From the NCBI RefSeq assembly GCF_963576545.1, contig NC_083646.1, positions 19,850,663 to 19,914,662 of the forward strand: a DNA stretch of 64,000 nucleotides, in the 5' to 3' direction. Of this stretch, positions 25,801 to 36,344 are shown in pieces; position 1 is the first letter of the stretch, and each line of letters opens with the position of its first letter. The notes under the pieces are model-generated. The model worked only from the letters and a program-made list of their open reading frames with translations, was not told the origin of the DNA and made no database searches. The DNA comes from Limanda limanda (Eukaryota > Chordata > Actinopteri > Pleuronectiformes > Pleuronectidae). Position numbers and translations under genes: made by a program.

Positions 25801-28800
25801 TGATCAGCGCTGCTGCGTCATGATCAGAGAGGAAGTTGAACTTGTTCTTTTTAAGTGTGAACTGGCTCAACACTGTTTCTACAGGTGGGCTCAGATTCTG
25901 ATTTCACATTTCATTGTGTAAAGGTTTGGTTGTTTGTTTAATTAAAAAAAAGAAAAAGGTTTTATTCAACAATCCAATATTTGCTTTAAAAATAAGAGCT
26001 CAGATGCTCAAATTGTCTAAATAACATCATCCTATGTTTGCTCAGAGGCATAGTAAAGAGACAGCCAAATGTAATTATGTTGTGGTATGTTTTAGTTTGA
26101 TTTTTCAATCTTAATAACTATAATAAGGAGTTGTCCTCAATAAAAATATTTTTTCAAATCTTCCTTTTTTCATTTATCTTTCCGTTCCCACAACAATATA
26201 TAGAGACAATGGGAATTTTTCAGGCATTTACAAATGGTGATTAATCAGCTACCCTGTGATTAATCTGATTAAAATTGTAATCGTTTGACAGCCCTAATGC
26301 AGATAGACAAAGATATTCAAACATTTACAAATCAATTTGCACTGACATACCAAAAACAAGCAAACACTGAAAAATAATAAGAAAACTAACATATCACCGA
26401 AACAGGAAATACACATCAGACCCTTTGCTTTGTGGCTTGGAATTTAGGTCAGGTCCCTTTCATTTTTCTGGATTATCATTGAGATTTCTTTACTGGGGTC
26501 AAAGCGTAGAAAATTCCACTGAATGATTAGTAGTTAGAAAGGTCCACAACTAAGTCTTATAGCTGAAAATGCACATCAGAGCATAGTCCAAGCAAAGGGG
26601 GCAAAGAAACTGGCTGCAGAGTTCCAACAGTATTGTGTCATGGCACACATCTAAGGAATATTACAATTAACATTTGGCAGCAATGAATGTTCTTAAGAGC
26701 ATTGCGATCTGCATAATTACAGGCTGTTAGTATTGAAACTGGGAGCCATGGGTTTTAGTGACCTGACCCTGACTTGGCTTGATTTATACTTATCAAAATC
26801 ATACTTCAATGGTTAATGGAAATTGGCCCTTTCAGAGTCATGAATTGTGGATGTGGGGTGCCACAGGGTAGCATACATGGCCCGTTATTTTTTCCTATGT
26901 GTATAAATACCCTAAAAGCCACTGCGTCAGTCCATCTTTTTTATATTGTGTTGATAAGTGTTTTAATGGGAGCATATAAAAGGTAAAACCGTTTGAGAAC
27001 ATTTTTAGTGTTCTTATAAAATGTTAGTGCATGACTATCAGATCTTAGATAATAAAAAACTGAAGCCATTTTTTTGTTCAAAAAAAAATTTGCAAGGTCA
27101 TCGGATTTTATAGTCCAAGGTAGAGGCATCCATTTAACTGTGAAAGACAATGTATATTACCTTGGCTGCACTTAAGACAGGTCCTTGTCAAGTGAAATGA
27201 TGGCTTTAAAAGACCTTACTAAGATAAATCAAAGCATCAAGTCTCTAGTCAGAAAACATACTTTTCTGAAACCCACAATCCTAAGCGTTAGCAGGCAATC
27301 TAGTTGAAAGTATTTTTTATCACACTGCCATCTCCTGACACCTGAGATTATCACAATACTTCAAAACAAAATCGCAAAGGTTTCAAATAAATCGGTATGG
27401 GTTGATTTAAAAGTTCCATCCATGAGCACATCTTGAACCTTCACGTTCGAATCATCAAATAAATTCATTCATCCAACATATTTAGAGAATACAATAAAGT
27501 AGGAGATAATGGTTTCAATTCTTTGACTTCAACTGAGCACTTTATTATGCCTTTTTCTTGTAGAGACAACCGCCACACCAAATTACAAAAACCCTATCAA
27601 TTATGAAATATTTCTTAAAATGCCAAACATATAAAGAGCTTGATGTCACTATCTAGTTCAGGTTTACCTCCCTGCAGCTACAGAACAGTGACATACAGAT
27701 CGTGCTCTGTTGTGGTGATCATGTTATAGATGAATTAGATTTGCAGATGTCACAGAAATACTGCTGCGCTGTTGTATTGGAAACAAGTAGATTTTCCCAA
27801 GAAATGACTGCTTGATTTTTGTCTATGTGAAGCCTTTATAGGTGATAAATCTTGCCAGGTTCAGCCCACCCTCAGCAGGGTCCCTGCCTCCCTCCACTCT
27901 GGAACCCTATTATAGAACTCCCACTACACTTTATTTATTTTTTAAAAAACATAATTTACACTAACATTTGTGCCATTTGCCAGTTTCAATTATAAGAAAC
28001 CTTTTATTAAAAAAACATTTTTGGAAAAACCTTAGAAGAACGACACCATTAATTCATCTGCAAGTGAGAGGCACATGTCTCTCTTTGTCTACTCTTTTCA
28101 GTGAGTGGCAGAGAGATGGAACCACAATTCCTTACACAGACTGAGGTATTTCAATTTGTGATAGACAAATGCTCCTTTCGGACATTCACAGTAACCCTGA
28201 GCTTTTCTGAACACTAGAATAGACCCAGAGGAGATGCATGTCTGAGCGCAAATCAGCAGAACATTAAAAGGGTTGGCATGCCAGGATTTTTTTTTTCAGC
28301 AAGCTAGGCCAACTAAAATCCAAATTCCATAAGGAATGTACTGCCCCTTGAGCAATACTAATTTTTTGTTTAGATTTGTACTGTGTTTTTATTTAAACAA
28401 ATACGGCAGCAGAATATACACACTATATATCATGTAAAGATTTAAAAGAGAATTTGATACTATTCTCCATCAGTTATACTTCTATACTCCACCTTCCGAT
28501 GACAAAGATTGAATGACGTTTTAATTAACACATCCACAAGCGTTTAACCCTAAAGACACCATCAAAGAAAAATTTATGGTATAACAGTTAAAATTGATTG
28601 TACAAGTGTACCTAATAAAGTGGACACATTATGCCTTTACACAAAAAGGTGATGATTCAAATTTCAGTTTGAATGCACATGTTAGTTGGCCTGAAAATCG
28701 ACCACATCACTAGAATATAAGGGCACAATAAATCCTCACCCAGTATTCTACACCCTTTACTGGTCACCAAGCTCTTATATAAGACTACAGTATTGGCCAT

Positions 28801-29264
28801 TATCTGTTATTTTAGGAGGAAACTTTGGGAAAGTTACTCAGCCAAACACTGGTTAAGTTTGAGGTAAATTGAATGGTAAGCACCACCTGTCGGCTCTGAC
28901 AATGGTCCATCACTGATCCTGAGTGCACACAAGCCAGTTAGTATTCAACACAGCTTGGCCATTTACACAGGAGGAGGAGGAGGTGAAACCATGAAATGTT
29001 AAGAGAAATGCTCCCCTCACATGGTGGGAGGGTATATTTGGACTTGTCCTCTAATATCCCACATTGTCGTGCCTCAGCTGGACAAAGTGTCCATGCATCA
29101 CCGTACTCATTTAATTTTTAATGCCAGATAAAAATGGGCCAAAAGGACAAGCATCCAAATGATTGAAGACCTGGTTTAAACTGTAACGCTGCGTCACCAA
29201 GGACGGCACCTAAGGGCTATGGCTTATTTACACACACACATCGAGTAGTACGTAGACATAGACA

Positions 29265-29302
<38 letters not shown>

Positions 29303-32300
29303 AACACCGACCCACATGAAACGCACTGAAAAATGAGAGCAGCCAAAGCAAAGGGTGCAGAAAAAGGCAACGCATCTAAATGAACAGGAACAGGACAAGA
29401 AGCTGAAAGCATAGTGTGGAGGGGAAGAGCATAAATCATGCTGATAACAGTGTGAGCAGGTCACAGCCAGAGGCATTAATAATACACACATACACACACA
29501 TACATGCAGGATCAGGGTGGCAGTCCTAGAGCCATATTCACAACAAAACACCCGTCACCACCATGAGGGAGCCCTTACTGGTCTCACAAGCCCACGCACA
29601 CACTCACGTCTTAGGAGATAATTTATTTCAATAGAGTGCTACACCTGTCATGCAACAAGTAAAAGAGCTAGGGGCAGGAGAAGAGAGACGATATGGGGTG
29701 GAGTGGGGAGAAAAACAAATCTCATTCTCTGCCTGCCAGCCTTGGCTTCTCTGACTGAGAGGGGAGGAAGGTCTGGACGATAGGTCGGGGGAGGTTGATA
29801 GAGAGAGGGGGGGGACGTGTAAGAGTGAGAAGACGGTGGACAAGGTGGTGAGAAAGGAACACGGAGGCAAGGCAAGAGTAAAAATATGTGAGCGCGAAAC
29901 CAGAAGGATAAAGGTAATGATGACAAAAGATAGCACAAGGGGGAACCAGGCGAGGGCAAGGAGAGCGATGGATGAACAAATGACGGCCAAGGAGACCGGG
30001 GGGGAAGAGGGCCACAGTGGAAGACCTCCGGATCGGCAGCGCAATCGCTTTACAAAGCCCCCTGCCCCCCCCCTTTGATATTTCGCTCCTTTTTCTCCTG
30101 CAAATGGCTTTTCTGGTCTCCTATCAGTGAGTACAGATAGCAACAGTTACACAATGCTCTCAGCTATCTGACTCTCGGCAATCTGTTCATCACACACTTA
30201 AGTAGCATCCATGTGGAAAAGGAGGAGGTGAGTGATGGACAATTGGCCAAAAACAACCCTGGGAAGGTCCGATAAATAAAACCAAATTCAAGCGAGGCTT
30301 TAAGAAAACTCCTGAATCTAGAGAAACGCTTTAAAGGGAGTAACGGAAGAGGTGTTAAAGAAAGGGAGGGGAGGGAGGAACGAGGTGTCCGTGGATTTGT
30401 CGTGCTGGCTTCCTGATGTTGAGAAGATGACAGCAGGTTTTGTAAGCAAAGCCTGGAAATCTCCAGGATTGTGCAAACACACACGCACAACCACACACAG
30501 GCTTACACTGTCCAGTACTGTATTTTGATGAGTTCTCTCTCACACGCACAACTGACATTAATTTCCTTGAGACTTAACCATAAATACTACTTGCCTAACC
30601 CCAACCTTTACAATATATATATATAAAACACGTTAAATTGGACTAACTTACCTAACGGGCTTGGTATTTATCCCAATAAAGTGCCCATAATAAGATTGTG
30701 TTAACATATAAGGGACCCTGTGACATGAGTAATACTTTGACCACAGACCCCCACCCACACGACTGTATTGATCTAGCTACCCAGCTAGCCCAGAGAGCTC
30801 ACCTCATATGGAGAGGCCCAAGATTGATGTGTGGACAGCGCATTATAAATCAACAAGGTTAAAATTGAATTGTGCAAAATCAATTGCGGTCCAAATCCCG
30901 CGTTGCCTGCCTTTAATTCTCATCATAAATCTTCGCTCACACTAAAGTGCTCACATTCCTGCCACAACAGGGCTTCAGCTATGAGAAAATACCGCAAGAG
31001 AGACAATCCTGTAATTACTTATTTTTGCGCCACTGGTGTTTAGATGACTCGACGCTCGGTGCGGGCTGTTTTTGTATGAAACAGAGAGAACGCTTCTGTG
31101 TGGCGGCACATGTTATCTGTCGGGTCGCACCATGGATGAAGACCATAAGATTCCCACTTTATCTGCCCTCTTGCGCCTGTCGGCCTTATTAGATCTTTCT
31201 CAAATATGTTTGACATGGTGCGTGAGGAAGTCCAAGACTGAGAAATGAGAGTCGGGGCCCCGGACTACAACCATTGGATCAGAACCGCCTTCAAATCCAG
31301 GAGGGATTCACAGTTAACAATGCAGCATATACAGGATTAGTTTTTTTCATTTGTGATCAAACAGAGACCAGCCTCACTGTTTACTGCTCAGGCTCCTATA
31401 GCATCAGAGCTGTACAAGGCTGCGGTTTCACATCAAAACCATTCGACTGAGGAAACATGGGGGGACTTTTATTGTGGAGCCACCACAGCATGCAAAAACC
31501 TGGGAAATTATGATTTTTATGTTTACAAAGCAGTAACCGAACAAGATTGATCTGCCACAGCCAGGTAACCAGCTTTAGTGTTAACTGCTGTTGTGTGGAA
31601 TCATGTGTCGCATGAAATCAGATTGTGGCTAAAGATATTTTTTACTCACTTAAGGACAAGTTTGTGTAATTGCACTATAAACAAACACTTGTTTCTCTTC
31701 TGCTCAGGCAATAGTAGTATTTAACCACACGATACATTTTTCAGATTCTGTATTTTAAGTCATAGAAGAACCATAGTAATGAGTAACTGTAGTGGACAGA
31801 TGGAGCATATGTTTCTACACTGGGTAGTAAGTTATCTCTGGTCTGTGTGTGTCTGTTACAGATACACTCTGACATATTACGTAGTGTGAGGACCTTCCTG
31901 ACGAGCCCGGGCTTAAGAACCAGAGACAAGTGAAAAATCCTCAGGGGGAAGAAGGGACTATTCTGCCACGGTGTTTTACTCATTCATGTATTCACTGAAA
32001 AAACAAAGAACATGTCTGCCACTGGTGGGAAATGTAACAAGTGATTTTGACATATTTCCAGCCTTTTTTCTGCCCCTGAGCTTTAATGTCAACATGTGCT
32101 GCACAACGCACCCTGACTTCTCCCTGATTCACAGCATGTGACAAAGACCCGGCTCTGACGTTCATCAGACGTCAGAGTGAATCGAGCCGTCTTCAAAAGT
32201 ACAGGTACGATCTCAGTGGGTGTTTAATGGAGCCCTAGGGTGTAGAGCACTACGCTCCCGTGGCAATGTCAACCACTGAAACCTCCTTCAAAAGCAAGGA

Positions 32301-35300
32301 AACCATCCAATTTTACTACACAGCAGTGGTGATGCCCACTGTAGGCAACCCCCCGGCTACAGCTCTGACAGACGGGTCATGACGCAACACAGCAGCAACT
32401 GCTGCATATCAATGCATTCAGGTGAAGCGTGTTTCATAACCCAACCTCAGAGAGACACTTCTCATTCAATGCGACGACTCCAAATAAGGTTGTACACTAC
32501 ACAGCTCTGAACTGGTAATTCAACCACTGCGATTAAGTGTTCGGTTGATCAGACTGAGAAAATGTATTAAGAAAATCTCATTAGGAGGTCTAAATAATAC
32601 ACACTAAGGTGAAATATTTAGATTTGAAATTAGGGCTCTAGACTCTAGGGCAGCTTTAATGAGAAAGATAAAAAGGAAGGCGGCAGCTGGCAAGTTTAAG
32701 TCCTGCTACTGTGTTCAGGCACATCAGGCAAATGAGCGGCTTTGTGTCCAGTGCTGTTAAGGGCAGGGGGGGGAGAAATAAAGTGCATGGCAGTGAAGCA
32801 AGTTTGTCCTCTGCTGTTTATACAGGGGTACTACAGAAGAGTACCTGTTAAGGTTGTGTGAAGATCAGTTTCCACATGTGATAAAATAGGCTTGTGACAG
32901 GCAGTAGTGCCACCAAGTCAAAAGGCATGGAATTAAAACTGTTATCGCAACATCATTTTCATCAATAGCAATATAACAATAGTTAAATTAATGTTGATAT
33001 TGCGTATGCATCGTGTAAGCCCAGTGAGGAGGTACAACGCTTTGTTGATCAAACTCCGATTTGTCAAACGTTTTGCTGTAAATCGAGTGTTTGTCATTCT
33101 ATGCTCATGAAGAAAGAATAAATAATGGGATATTTATTGATATTATTATTGATCTACTAATATGCTATTACTTTGATAGAACTTTTACCCACCTTGTCCA
33201 GCTAGGTTTGTCACGAGAACCAATACATCGGTTCCAAATCAATACCAAAGTTCTAAAAACATCATGGTGCTCTTTTTTTACAGTAACGGAGGTACCCAAC
33301 AATACTGACTTGCACCCGAGTATATAGGAGTGTGTTAGTAGATGGGGTGTGCAGCTTCTGCCACTGTTCTGTTTTATAATGTTAACAGCCCTATCTTTTT
33401 ATTTATTAGTTGAAGGTTACATAGCCACTGTGTTTTGTGTGTTGAAATATTTGAATAAAAGGGGTGCGTGTTGAAGTAAGTGGGATTTATTGTTTTGGTT
33501 TTTGTTGTGGTATCTAATTGGGAACTGGATGTAGAGTTGTCTTTGGTATCGAGACATCTCTACATCCAGCCCTTACCCACTCCCAGTATGTTTAATTGGC
33601 TTAGGAACATAAATAAAAACAGTATAGTGGAGAAGAAATTGGTTTGAATTGTAATCTGGCTGTTGGTATATACATTCTCCTTCTAAGAGTAAAACCTGAC
33701 TGAGGAAGTTTTTTCTTATATTTAAAAGTCAAATCTAAATTAAATTAAAGGCCAAACAAAAATAGCAGAGCCCAAGAACTCATTGATAAGCTGCTCTGTG
33801 CTGTGAGAGCAATACCAAGTGGGGAAAATGTACATCAGCAATTTGTTTATTATTTTATATCTACCCTTAAAAAAACACCTTTGCATTCATACCATTAACA
33901 CGTTAATAAAAATACTTTTCATACAGGGACGGTATATCCGACCAGTCTAAGCTCTTTGACCATTCTATCCAATCATTGACCCAAAATTGTTATATCCACC
34001 TAGGAAATATTGCCAACCTGACGACCACTGTGTAGATGATACTTCTTTTCACAAATAGAGCTCTGCATGTTCCAGCCGCTGCTTACATCACTGACCTGCT
34101 CCTTCACTACAGGACTTAGGGGATCAAGGTGATCTTGGTGTTTATAGATTTACATTCAGAACATTCTATTGATGCTAGGGTTGCAAAGGGGCGGACAGTT
34201 TCCGGTAAATTTTCGGATACTTTCCATGGGAAATTAAGCGCGGGAATTTAAAAAAAAAAAAATCTACACAAATTAAACGCTGAGCAATAAAAACATCATT
34301 CAAAACTCTATTTTAAAGATGTATGGAATGCAGCACACGTTGAATTTCAACCCTCCACTGATCATTCTTCCATCACATGCACAGATAACTCCCAGCATCC
34401 TTCACTCTACAGCAGGGCTGTTGAGTCCTGCTGTAGTGTGCAGGACTAGTCAGGTAAGTTTCAATGATATTACTGGGGAAAACATTAGCATGCTGATTGA
34501 GGATTGTTCATCTGTTCATCTAGCCTATTTCCATTCATTTATACATCAATTGTAAAATATTTTTACAGGCGATTCCAATTGTTTGGCAAACTATTTATAT
34601 CTCTGAAATTGCATTAGGGTTTTTTTACAAACTTTTTTCTCATCTTATTCTACAGAACAATGCCACTTGCACTATCTCATGTGCGGAGACATTTCACCCC
34701 AAACAATGTAGAAGGAAAGGCTGTGAACATTTGTAAAATACTGTGCAAAGATCTATGTTAAGAATGACACAACGATGCATGAACGTATAGTCAAGTGCCC
34801 AAAGTTTCCTCAGGGCTCAAATCAGCCTATTAAAAAACAAAATGTTTATATTTATGTCTGTTTATGACAAGGTAAATATAGTTAGTATAAATTACCAACA
34901 ACATTTCCAGTTTATTCCCGTTTTGATAACATATTTTTTATTGTGCATTTCTACTCTCCATGTCCTTTCACCCATCAGAAGCACTTTGTGAATTTGGTCA
35001 GAGAAACGTGCTTCATTATATATATAAATGTAGGAGTTATTCAAAAGGCTTCACTCAGAGTGATGCTTGTCAAGAGACAGAATCTGTAGCCTGTATTTAA
35101 GAAAACACCAACTTAGCTTTAGAATTAGTTTCCGCTGTTTTGAAATGGAAAACTTAAAATACTGACAACGACTAACAAATTGTCCCTGTAACCACTGAGG
35201 CTCCATTGTCATGATGCTGTGTCAGGTCCTGCATTTAGGACTACACGCCGCCATAGCTTAAAAAGCAGCTAACTTGAGTTAGCTTGTTGTTAGCCTCTCA

Positions 35301-35647
35301 GGTAGTTTAGAGGGTTTACACCACGAATATTAGCTCTTTTCACAGAGCACTTAAGAAACATGTAACGTAAAGTAGGTTAAGCCACTGGTTAATGTACATT
35401 ACATCCCATGGCGTCATCTGTCCGCCATGATGATGCTCACATATTAGCTCCCACCCACAGATGCTAACAGATGGAGGCCGGGTTCTCCCTCACAGCCGCT
35501 ACTAAACTTCCACACACGGCTCCAGGCCGCCGCGGTGACACTTACCAGTCCCTCGATCTGGATCTGTTTGACCGGAGAGTCCAGAGTTCCGCTGGTGGTG
35601 GCCACTGCGGCGGTGGGAACCGGGGTTGTTTCTTTGCGAGCAGCCAT
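1636..35647 (-). CDS. eif3h: EIF3H, eIF3 subunit h (5' half; exons 1-3, gene runs off the left edge)
   Basis: Subunit h of cytoplasmic initiation factor eIF3, which helps load mRNA on the 40S ribosome. Coding blocks on the minus strand: 35546-35647, 25056-25212 and 1636-1803. They join in frame across GT/AG sites to give 142 full codons plus the first base of the next. Residues 1-30 are a low-complexity Ala/Thr/Pro tail, as in other vertebrates. From about residue 31 the product follows human EIF3H closely ([50 protein letters not shown]). This is the MPN fold, the non-catalytic relative of JAMM deubiquitinases. The start is the first ATG after a pyrimidine tract and matches the vertebrate N-terminus. 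Introns of 10.3 and 23.3 kb are long for a fish gene and full of transposon remnants. The remaining part, including the rest of the MPN domain and the C-terminal helices, is outside the window. Confidence 0.97.
4640..5365 (+). mobile_element. Tc1-like (Tc1/mariner) transposon remnant, 3' part
   Basis: The nucleotide order follows the 3' half of fish Tc1 elements. In turn: GAGAAGCATGGTTGTGG, GGGTGCTTCTCAG, GAGGGAAAGATGAA, a TGGAGTGGCTACAGGACAAG block, CAGTGGCCCAGAATTAAACC, AGGTGTACAAAGCTTGTAGA, then AAAAGTCAAGGGGT near 5340, which is the usual inner end of the right inverted repeat. The reading frame is broken many times and part of the catalytic DD34E region is gone. The clear core is 4790-5225; the left edge is uncertain. 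Inactive. Confidence 0.8.
6455..6710. repeat. Fish 'GGTTAGG..GGCATTTGG' dispersed repeat, copy 1
   Basis: It contains GGGTTAGACTACG, TTAGGTTAGGCATTTGG, GGGGCCAGGGAATGCCTTAT and GAGTGTCCTCACAA, ending in a GT tract. The same words in the same order recur at 22600-22800. This is a dispersed repeat, not telomere DNA, since the TTAGG words are not in tandem. Confidence 0.6.
8160..8830. repeat. Probable dispersed repeat starting ATAGCTGCAAGCAGC
   Basis: The left end, ATATAGCTGCAAGCAGCAAAG followed by GGTCCAAGCC, is a word I recognise from a common fish repeat. The right edge is not clear and the body is AT-rich. Low confidence in extent. Confidence 0.35.
11395..11492 (-). mobile_element. Terminal fragment of a second hAT family (TAGGGCTGCCACTAACGAC end)
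   Basis: Read on the minus strand from 11492, the sequence starts TAGGGCTGCCACTAACGACT. It then has repeated ATCGATTAATC / CGATTAGTCGATTAATC words, the known sub-terminal pattern of a widespread fish hAT family. No matching left end was found, so it is a truncated copy nested in the element at 10988-12174. Confidence 0.6.
11846..11971. repeat. 63-bp tandem duplication (two copies)
   Basis: The unit starting TATGTTCAGTAAAACACTGT occurs at 11846-11908 and again at 11909-11971. There is a single T/C change early in GATGTCTGAGG / GATGTCCGAGG, and the last part drifts. It lies inside the composite element. Confidence 0.85.
12232..12503 (-). mobile_element. tRNA-derived SINE
   Basis: On the minus strand the head holds an A-box-like word (TGGCTGAGGGGTAAAGC) and, about 30 bases on, a B-box-like word (GGTAGTTCGATCCC). 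These are the two internal RNA polymerase III promoter boxes of a tRNA. The tail ends with AAAAGCGCTATATAAATAC and ACCATTTACCATTT, a 3' end I recognise from an abundant fish SINE/repeat. The copy is fairly intact. Confidence 0.7.
15976..16125. repeat. Foldback: 29-bp inverted repeat with 92-bp loop
   Basis: GACAAGCAAACGTGTAACTA... at 15976-16004 pairs with its inverse at 16097-16125. About 26 of 29 bases match. No terminal dinucleotides or target duplication are evident, so it is listed as a plain inverted repeat. Confidence 0.7.
16402..17625. mobile_element. hAT-type non-autonomous element carrying a histone H3 fragment
   Basis: The ends are CAGTGTTGGGGAGTAACGGA on the left and, inverted on the right, CAGTGTTGGGAAGGATAC. 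Inside both lie many GTAACGGAATAC / GAATACGTTAC words, forming long imperfect inverted arms. An exact 8-bp target-site duplication, TCCATAAT, is at 16394-16401 and 17626-17633, the hAT hallmark. The 1224-bp element encodes no transposase. Its middle is GC- and CpG-rich and holds the H3 pseudogene at 16582-16836, then an AT-richer part and a second GC-rich block (17270-17460). It sits in EIF3H intron 2 on the strand opposite to that gene's reading. Confidence 0.88.
16582..16836 (+). pseudogene. Histone H3 fragment (decayed) inside a hAT element
   Basis: Three frames read in order as histone H3. First [18 protein letters not shown] (residues 8-25; human has QLATKAA). After a 1-base loss, [20 protein letters not shown] and [21 protein letters not shown]. 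After a loss of about 14 bases that removes the IAQDF part, [20 protein letters not shown] (to about residue 98). The N-terminal seven residues and everything past about residue 98 are missing. Codons are GC-rich, like replication-dependent H3 genes. Frameshifts, an in-phase stop and changed invariant residues show it is not a working histone. The source was probably a host H3 gene captured by the element. Confidence 0.88.
17802..18461. mobile_element. hAT-type non-autonomous element with GC-rich payload
   Basis: The left end TAGGGATGCACCGATCCGAT is mirrored by GGATCGGTGCATTCCTA on the right. Both are followed inwards by many ATCGGTATCGG words. A perfect 8-bp duplication, CCAGTAAT, flanks it (17794-17801 and 18462-18469). 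The 660-bp body holds a CpG-dense block (about 17920-18300) ending in short CCGGTCCGG / CCCGCACCCG repeats. Open frames there give only Pro/Ala-rich strings and are not taken as genes. Confidence 0.88.
21420..21765. repeat. Dispersed teleost repeat ('aaaccgtccagtagtttttg' class)
   Basis: In order: CCAAGGCCAAACAGCC, GCACCAAATTGCACACAATG, TGGATCTTTGTCCGGATC, GGTTCTTTCTTGGCCCGTG, TCGAGTTTCGTAGAAACCGT and AGTAGTTTTTGCTTACAAA. This order is a common 3'-end type of fish interspersed repeats, possibly RTE-linked. The copy is diverged. Confidence 0.5.
22600..22805. repeat. Fish 'GGTTAGG..GGCATTTAG' dispersed repeat, copy 2
   Basis: Diverged second copy of the unit at 6455-6710. It carries GAGGACATTAGGG, GGGTGGGTTAGAATTG, TTAGGCATTTAGC and GAGCTAGGGAATGC in the same order and on the same strand. 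Confidence 0.55.
25056..25212 (-). CDS. eif3h: EIF3H coding exon 2
   Basis: 157 bp, with acceptor TTTTCACAG and donor GTAAAT. It begins [15 protein letters not shown] and ends DADFDE plus one base. The residues are nearly identical to human. Confidence 0.97.
25558..26296. mobile_element. hAT-type non-autonomous element (TAGGGCTATCAAAATTAACG ends)
   Basis: The left end TAGGGCTATCAAAATTAA is matched by an inverted TTTGACAGCCCTA, with ATTAAAATTGTAATCG next to it. The flanks are ATGCAGGC and ATGCAGAT, a likely 8-bp target duplication with two changes. The 739-bp body has no transposase. Its left part has GTTCACGTTAAGC and CGCTGCTGCGTCATGATCAG words. Confidence 0.7.
26745..27400 (+). mobile_element. 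Non-LTR retrotransposon (LINE) reverse transcriptase fragment
   Basis: One frame, broken by stops, carries pieces of a LINE reverse transcriptase in the right order. These are [20 protein letters not shown] at about 26852-26911 (the GVPQGS..GP motif before the INDL block), DNVYYLGC at about 27146 (the 'YLG' block) and [20 protein letters not shown] at about 27215 (the thumb region). All three lie in the same frame, although the catalytic YADD box is not recognisable. Old and inactive. The clade is not assigned. Confidence 0.65.
29266..29298. repeat. (AC)n microsatellite
   Basis: A pure run of about 16 AC units. Shorter AC/GT runs occur nearby (29231-29240, 29484-29500) and all along the EIF3H introns. 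Confidence 0.97.
34176..34921 (+). mobile_element. Truncated hAT element with BED-finger remnant, copy 1
   Basis: Begins TAGGGTTGCAAAGGGGCGG and then follows the complete copy at 54009-54849 for almost all its length. It includes the GAATGCAGCACACGTTGAAT block and the BED-finger start near 34660. The match stops abruptly at about 34920 in TTTATTCCCG, so the right inverted repeat is missing. The finger frame has an extra A in TGTAAAATACTGTGC, which breaks it. Confidence 0.75.
35546..35647 (-). CDS. eif3h: EIF3H coding exon 1
   Basis: 34 codons, from the ATG at 35645-35647 to a phase-0 donor (GTAAGT, reading leftwards from 35545). It encodes the variable Ala/Thr-rich leader and ends [11 protein letters not shown], the start of the MPN domain (human SAVKQVQIDGL). 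Confidence 0.95.
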
Positions 35648-35765
35648 TTCTTAGCACGCGTTAGAAGGAAGGACCGTTTGCAGTGGCGGACACTTCCGGT
35701 ATCTATGCGTCCCCCCTTTTCCTGGTCGTGCTGAAACAAGTTAACGGGACACACATGCTGCATTT
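35648..35765 (-). promoter_or_regulatory. eif3h: EIF3H promoter and 5' leader with ETS site and TOP-like tract
   Basis: Just upstream of the ATG, the minus strand reads CCTTCCTTCT (35663-35672). This suits a 5' terminal oligopyrimidine start, as known for several eIF3 subunit mRNAs. ACCGGAAGTG at 35691-35700 is a strong ETS/GABP-type site. No TATA box is seen at a fitting distance. The exact transcription start is inferred. Confidence 0.55.
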
Positions 35766-35964
35766 TGAGTAGAGACCCCGGATGTTTTTATGTCATGGTT
35801 GAATTTATTACATTTTATCAGTCTAACATGATTTATTTGTTTCAATAATAGTTGGATCCTAATGAGACAAATGAAGAGTGAACTGTATATGGCAGAGAGA
35901 GAAGAGGCTGCACCTCCATGTTGTAATGTTGCAAAGGTACCCGCAATGAAACTGAAGATGAACA

Positions 35965-36344
35965 TTAGTGATGTGACGTCACGTGTCGAGGCTTCGAAGT
36001 GTGTGTCGAGTGAGGAAGATTTTTGTGAAGCCCGTATCGAGGCTTGTGTTGATGACGTATGTGGTGACGCGTGCCGGCCGTACCACGTGACCCCACCATT
36101 GTATCACAAAGACAGAAACCATTATTAATAAATTCATAATTTATGTATTAGCCTCACAAACATAATTCATTAATTTATTCAATTCAAAGCTTCACACACC
36201 AAAGCCATGGTGTCATTATTATCACTCTGCCTGTTTTACATGTATTGTCCACTTGTTGGCGCAGTAGAGCACCATGAAACTATGGCCCATGAGTGAACCA
36301 ATTGGATGGAAAGCGTCAATGCTAGCTTCATCTCGCCATCACTA
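35965..36344. mobile_element. Possible hAT-like element (TAGTGATGTGACGTCACG end)
   Basis: Left words TAGTGATGTGACGTCACGTG and CGAGGCTTCGAAG are familiar from a fish hAT family. A CGCCATCACTA word at 36334-36344 could be the inverted right end. No clean target duplication was found, so the call is tentative. Confidence 0.4.

Larger units (their letters stand above)
25213..35545 (-). other. EIF3H intron 1 (10.3 kb)
   Basis: No other gene's exon was found here. It carries a complete hAT-type element (25558-26296), a LINE fragment, an AC microsatellite and a truncated hAT copy (34176-34921), listed apart. Other stretches (27.5-29.2, 29.3-33.0 kb) are plain intron sequence. At 28597-28624 there is a GTGTACCTAATAAAGTGG word that often ends a fish repeat. 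Around 33200-33560, words such as ACCAATACATCGGTTCC and GGTATCGAGACATC hint at another old DNA element. Confidence 0.75.

Noticed and set aside
29628..30143. 171-codon open frame on the minus strand
   Set aside because: Purine/pyrimidine-biased low-complexity DNA gives Ser/Pro/Leu-rich strings in all three minus frames; no domain, no splice logic, inside an EIF3H intron.
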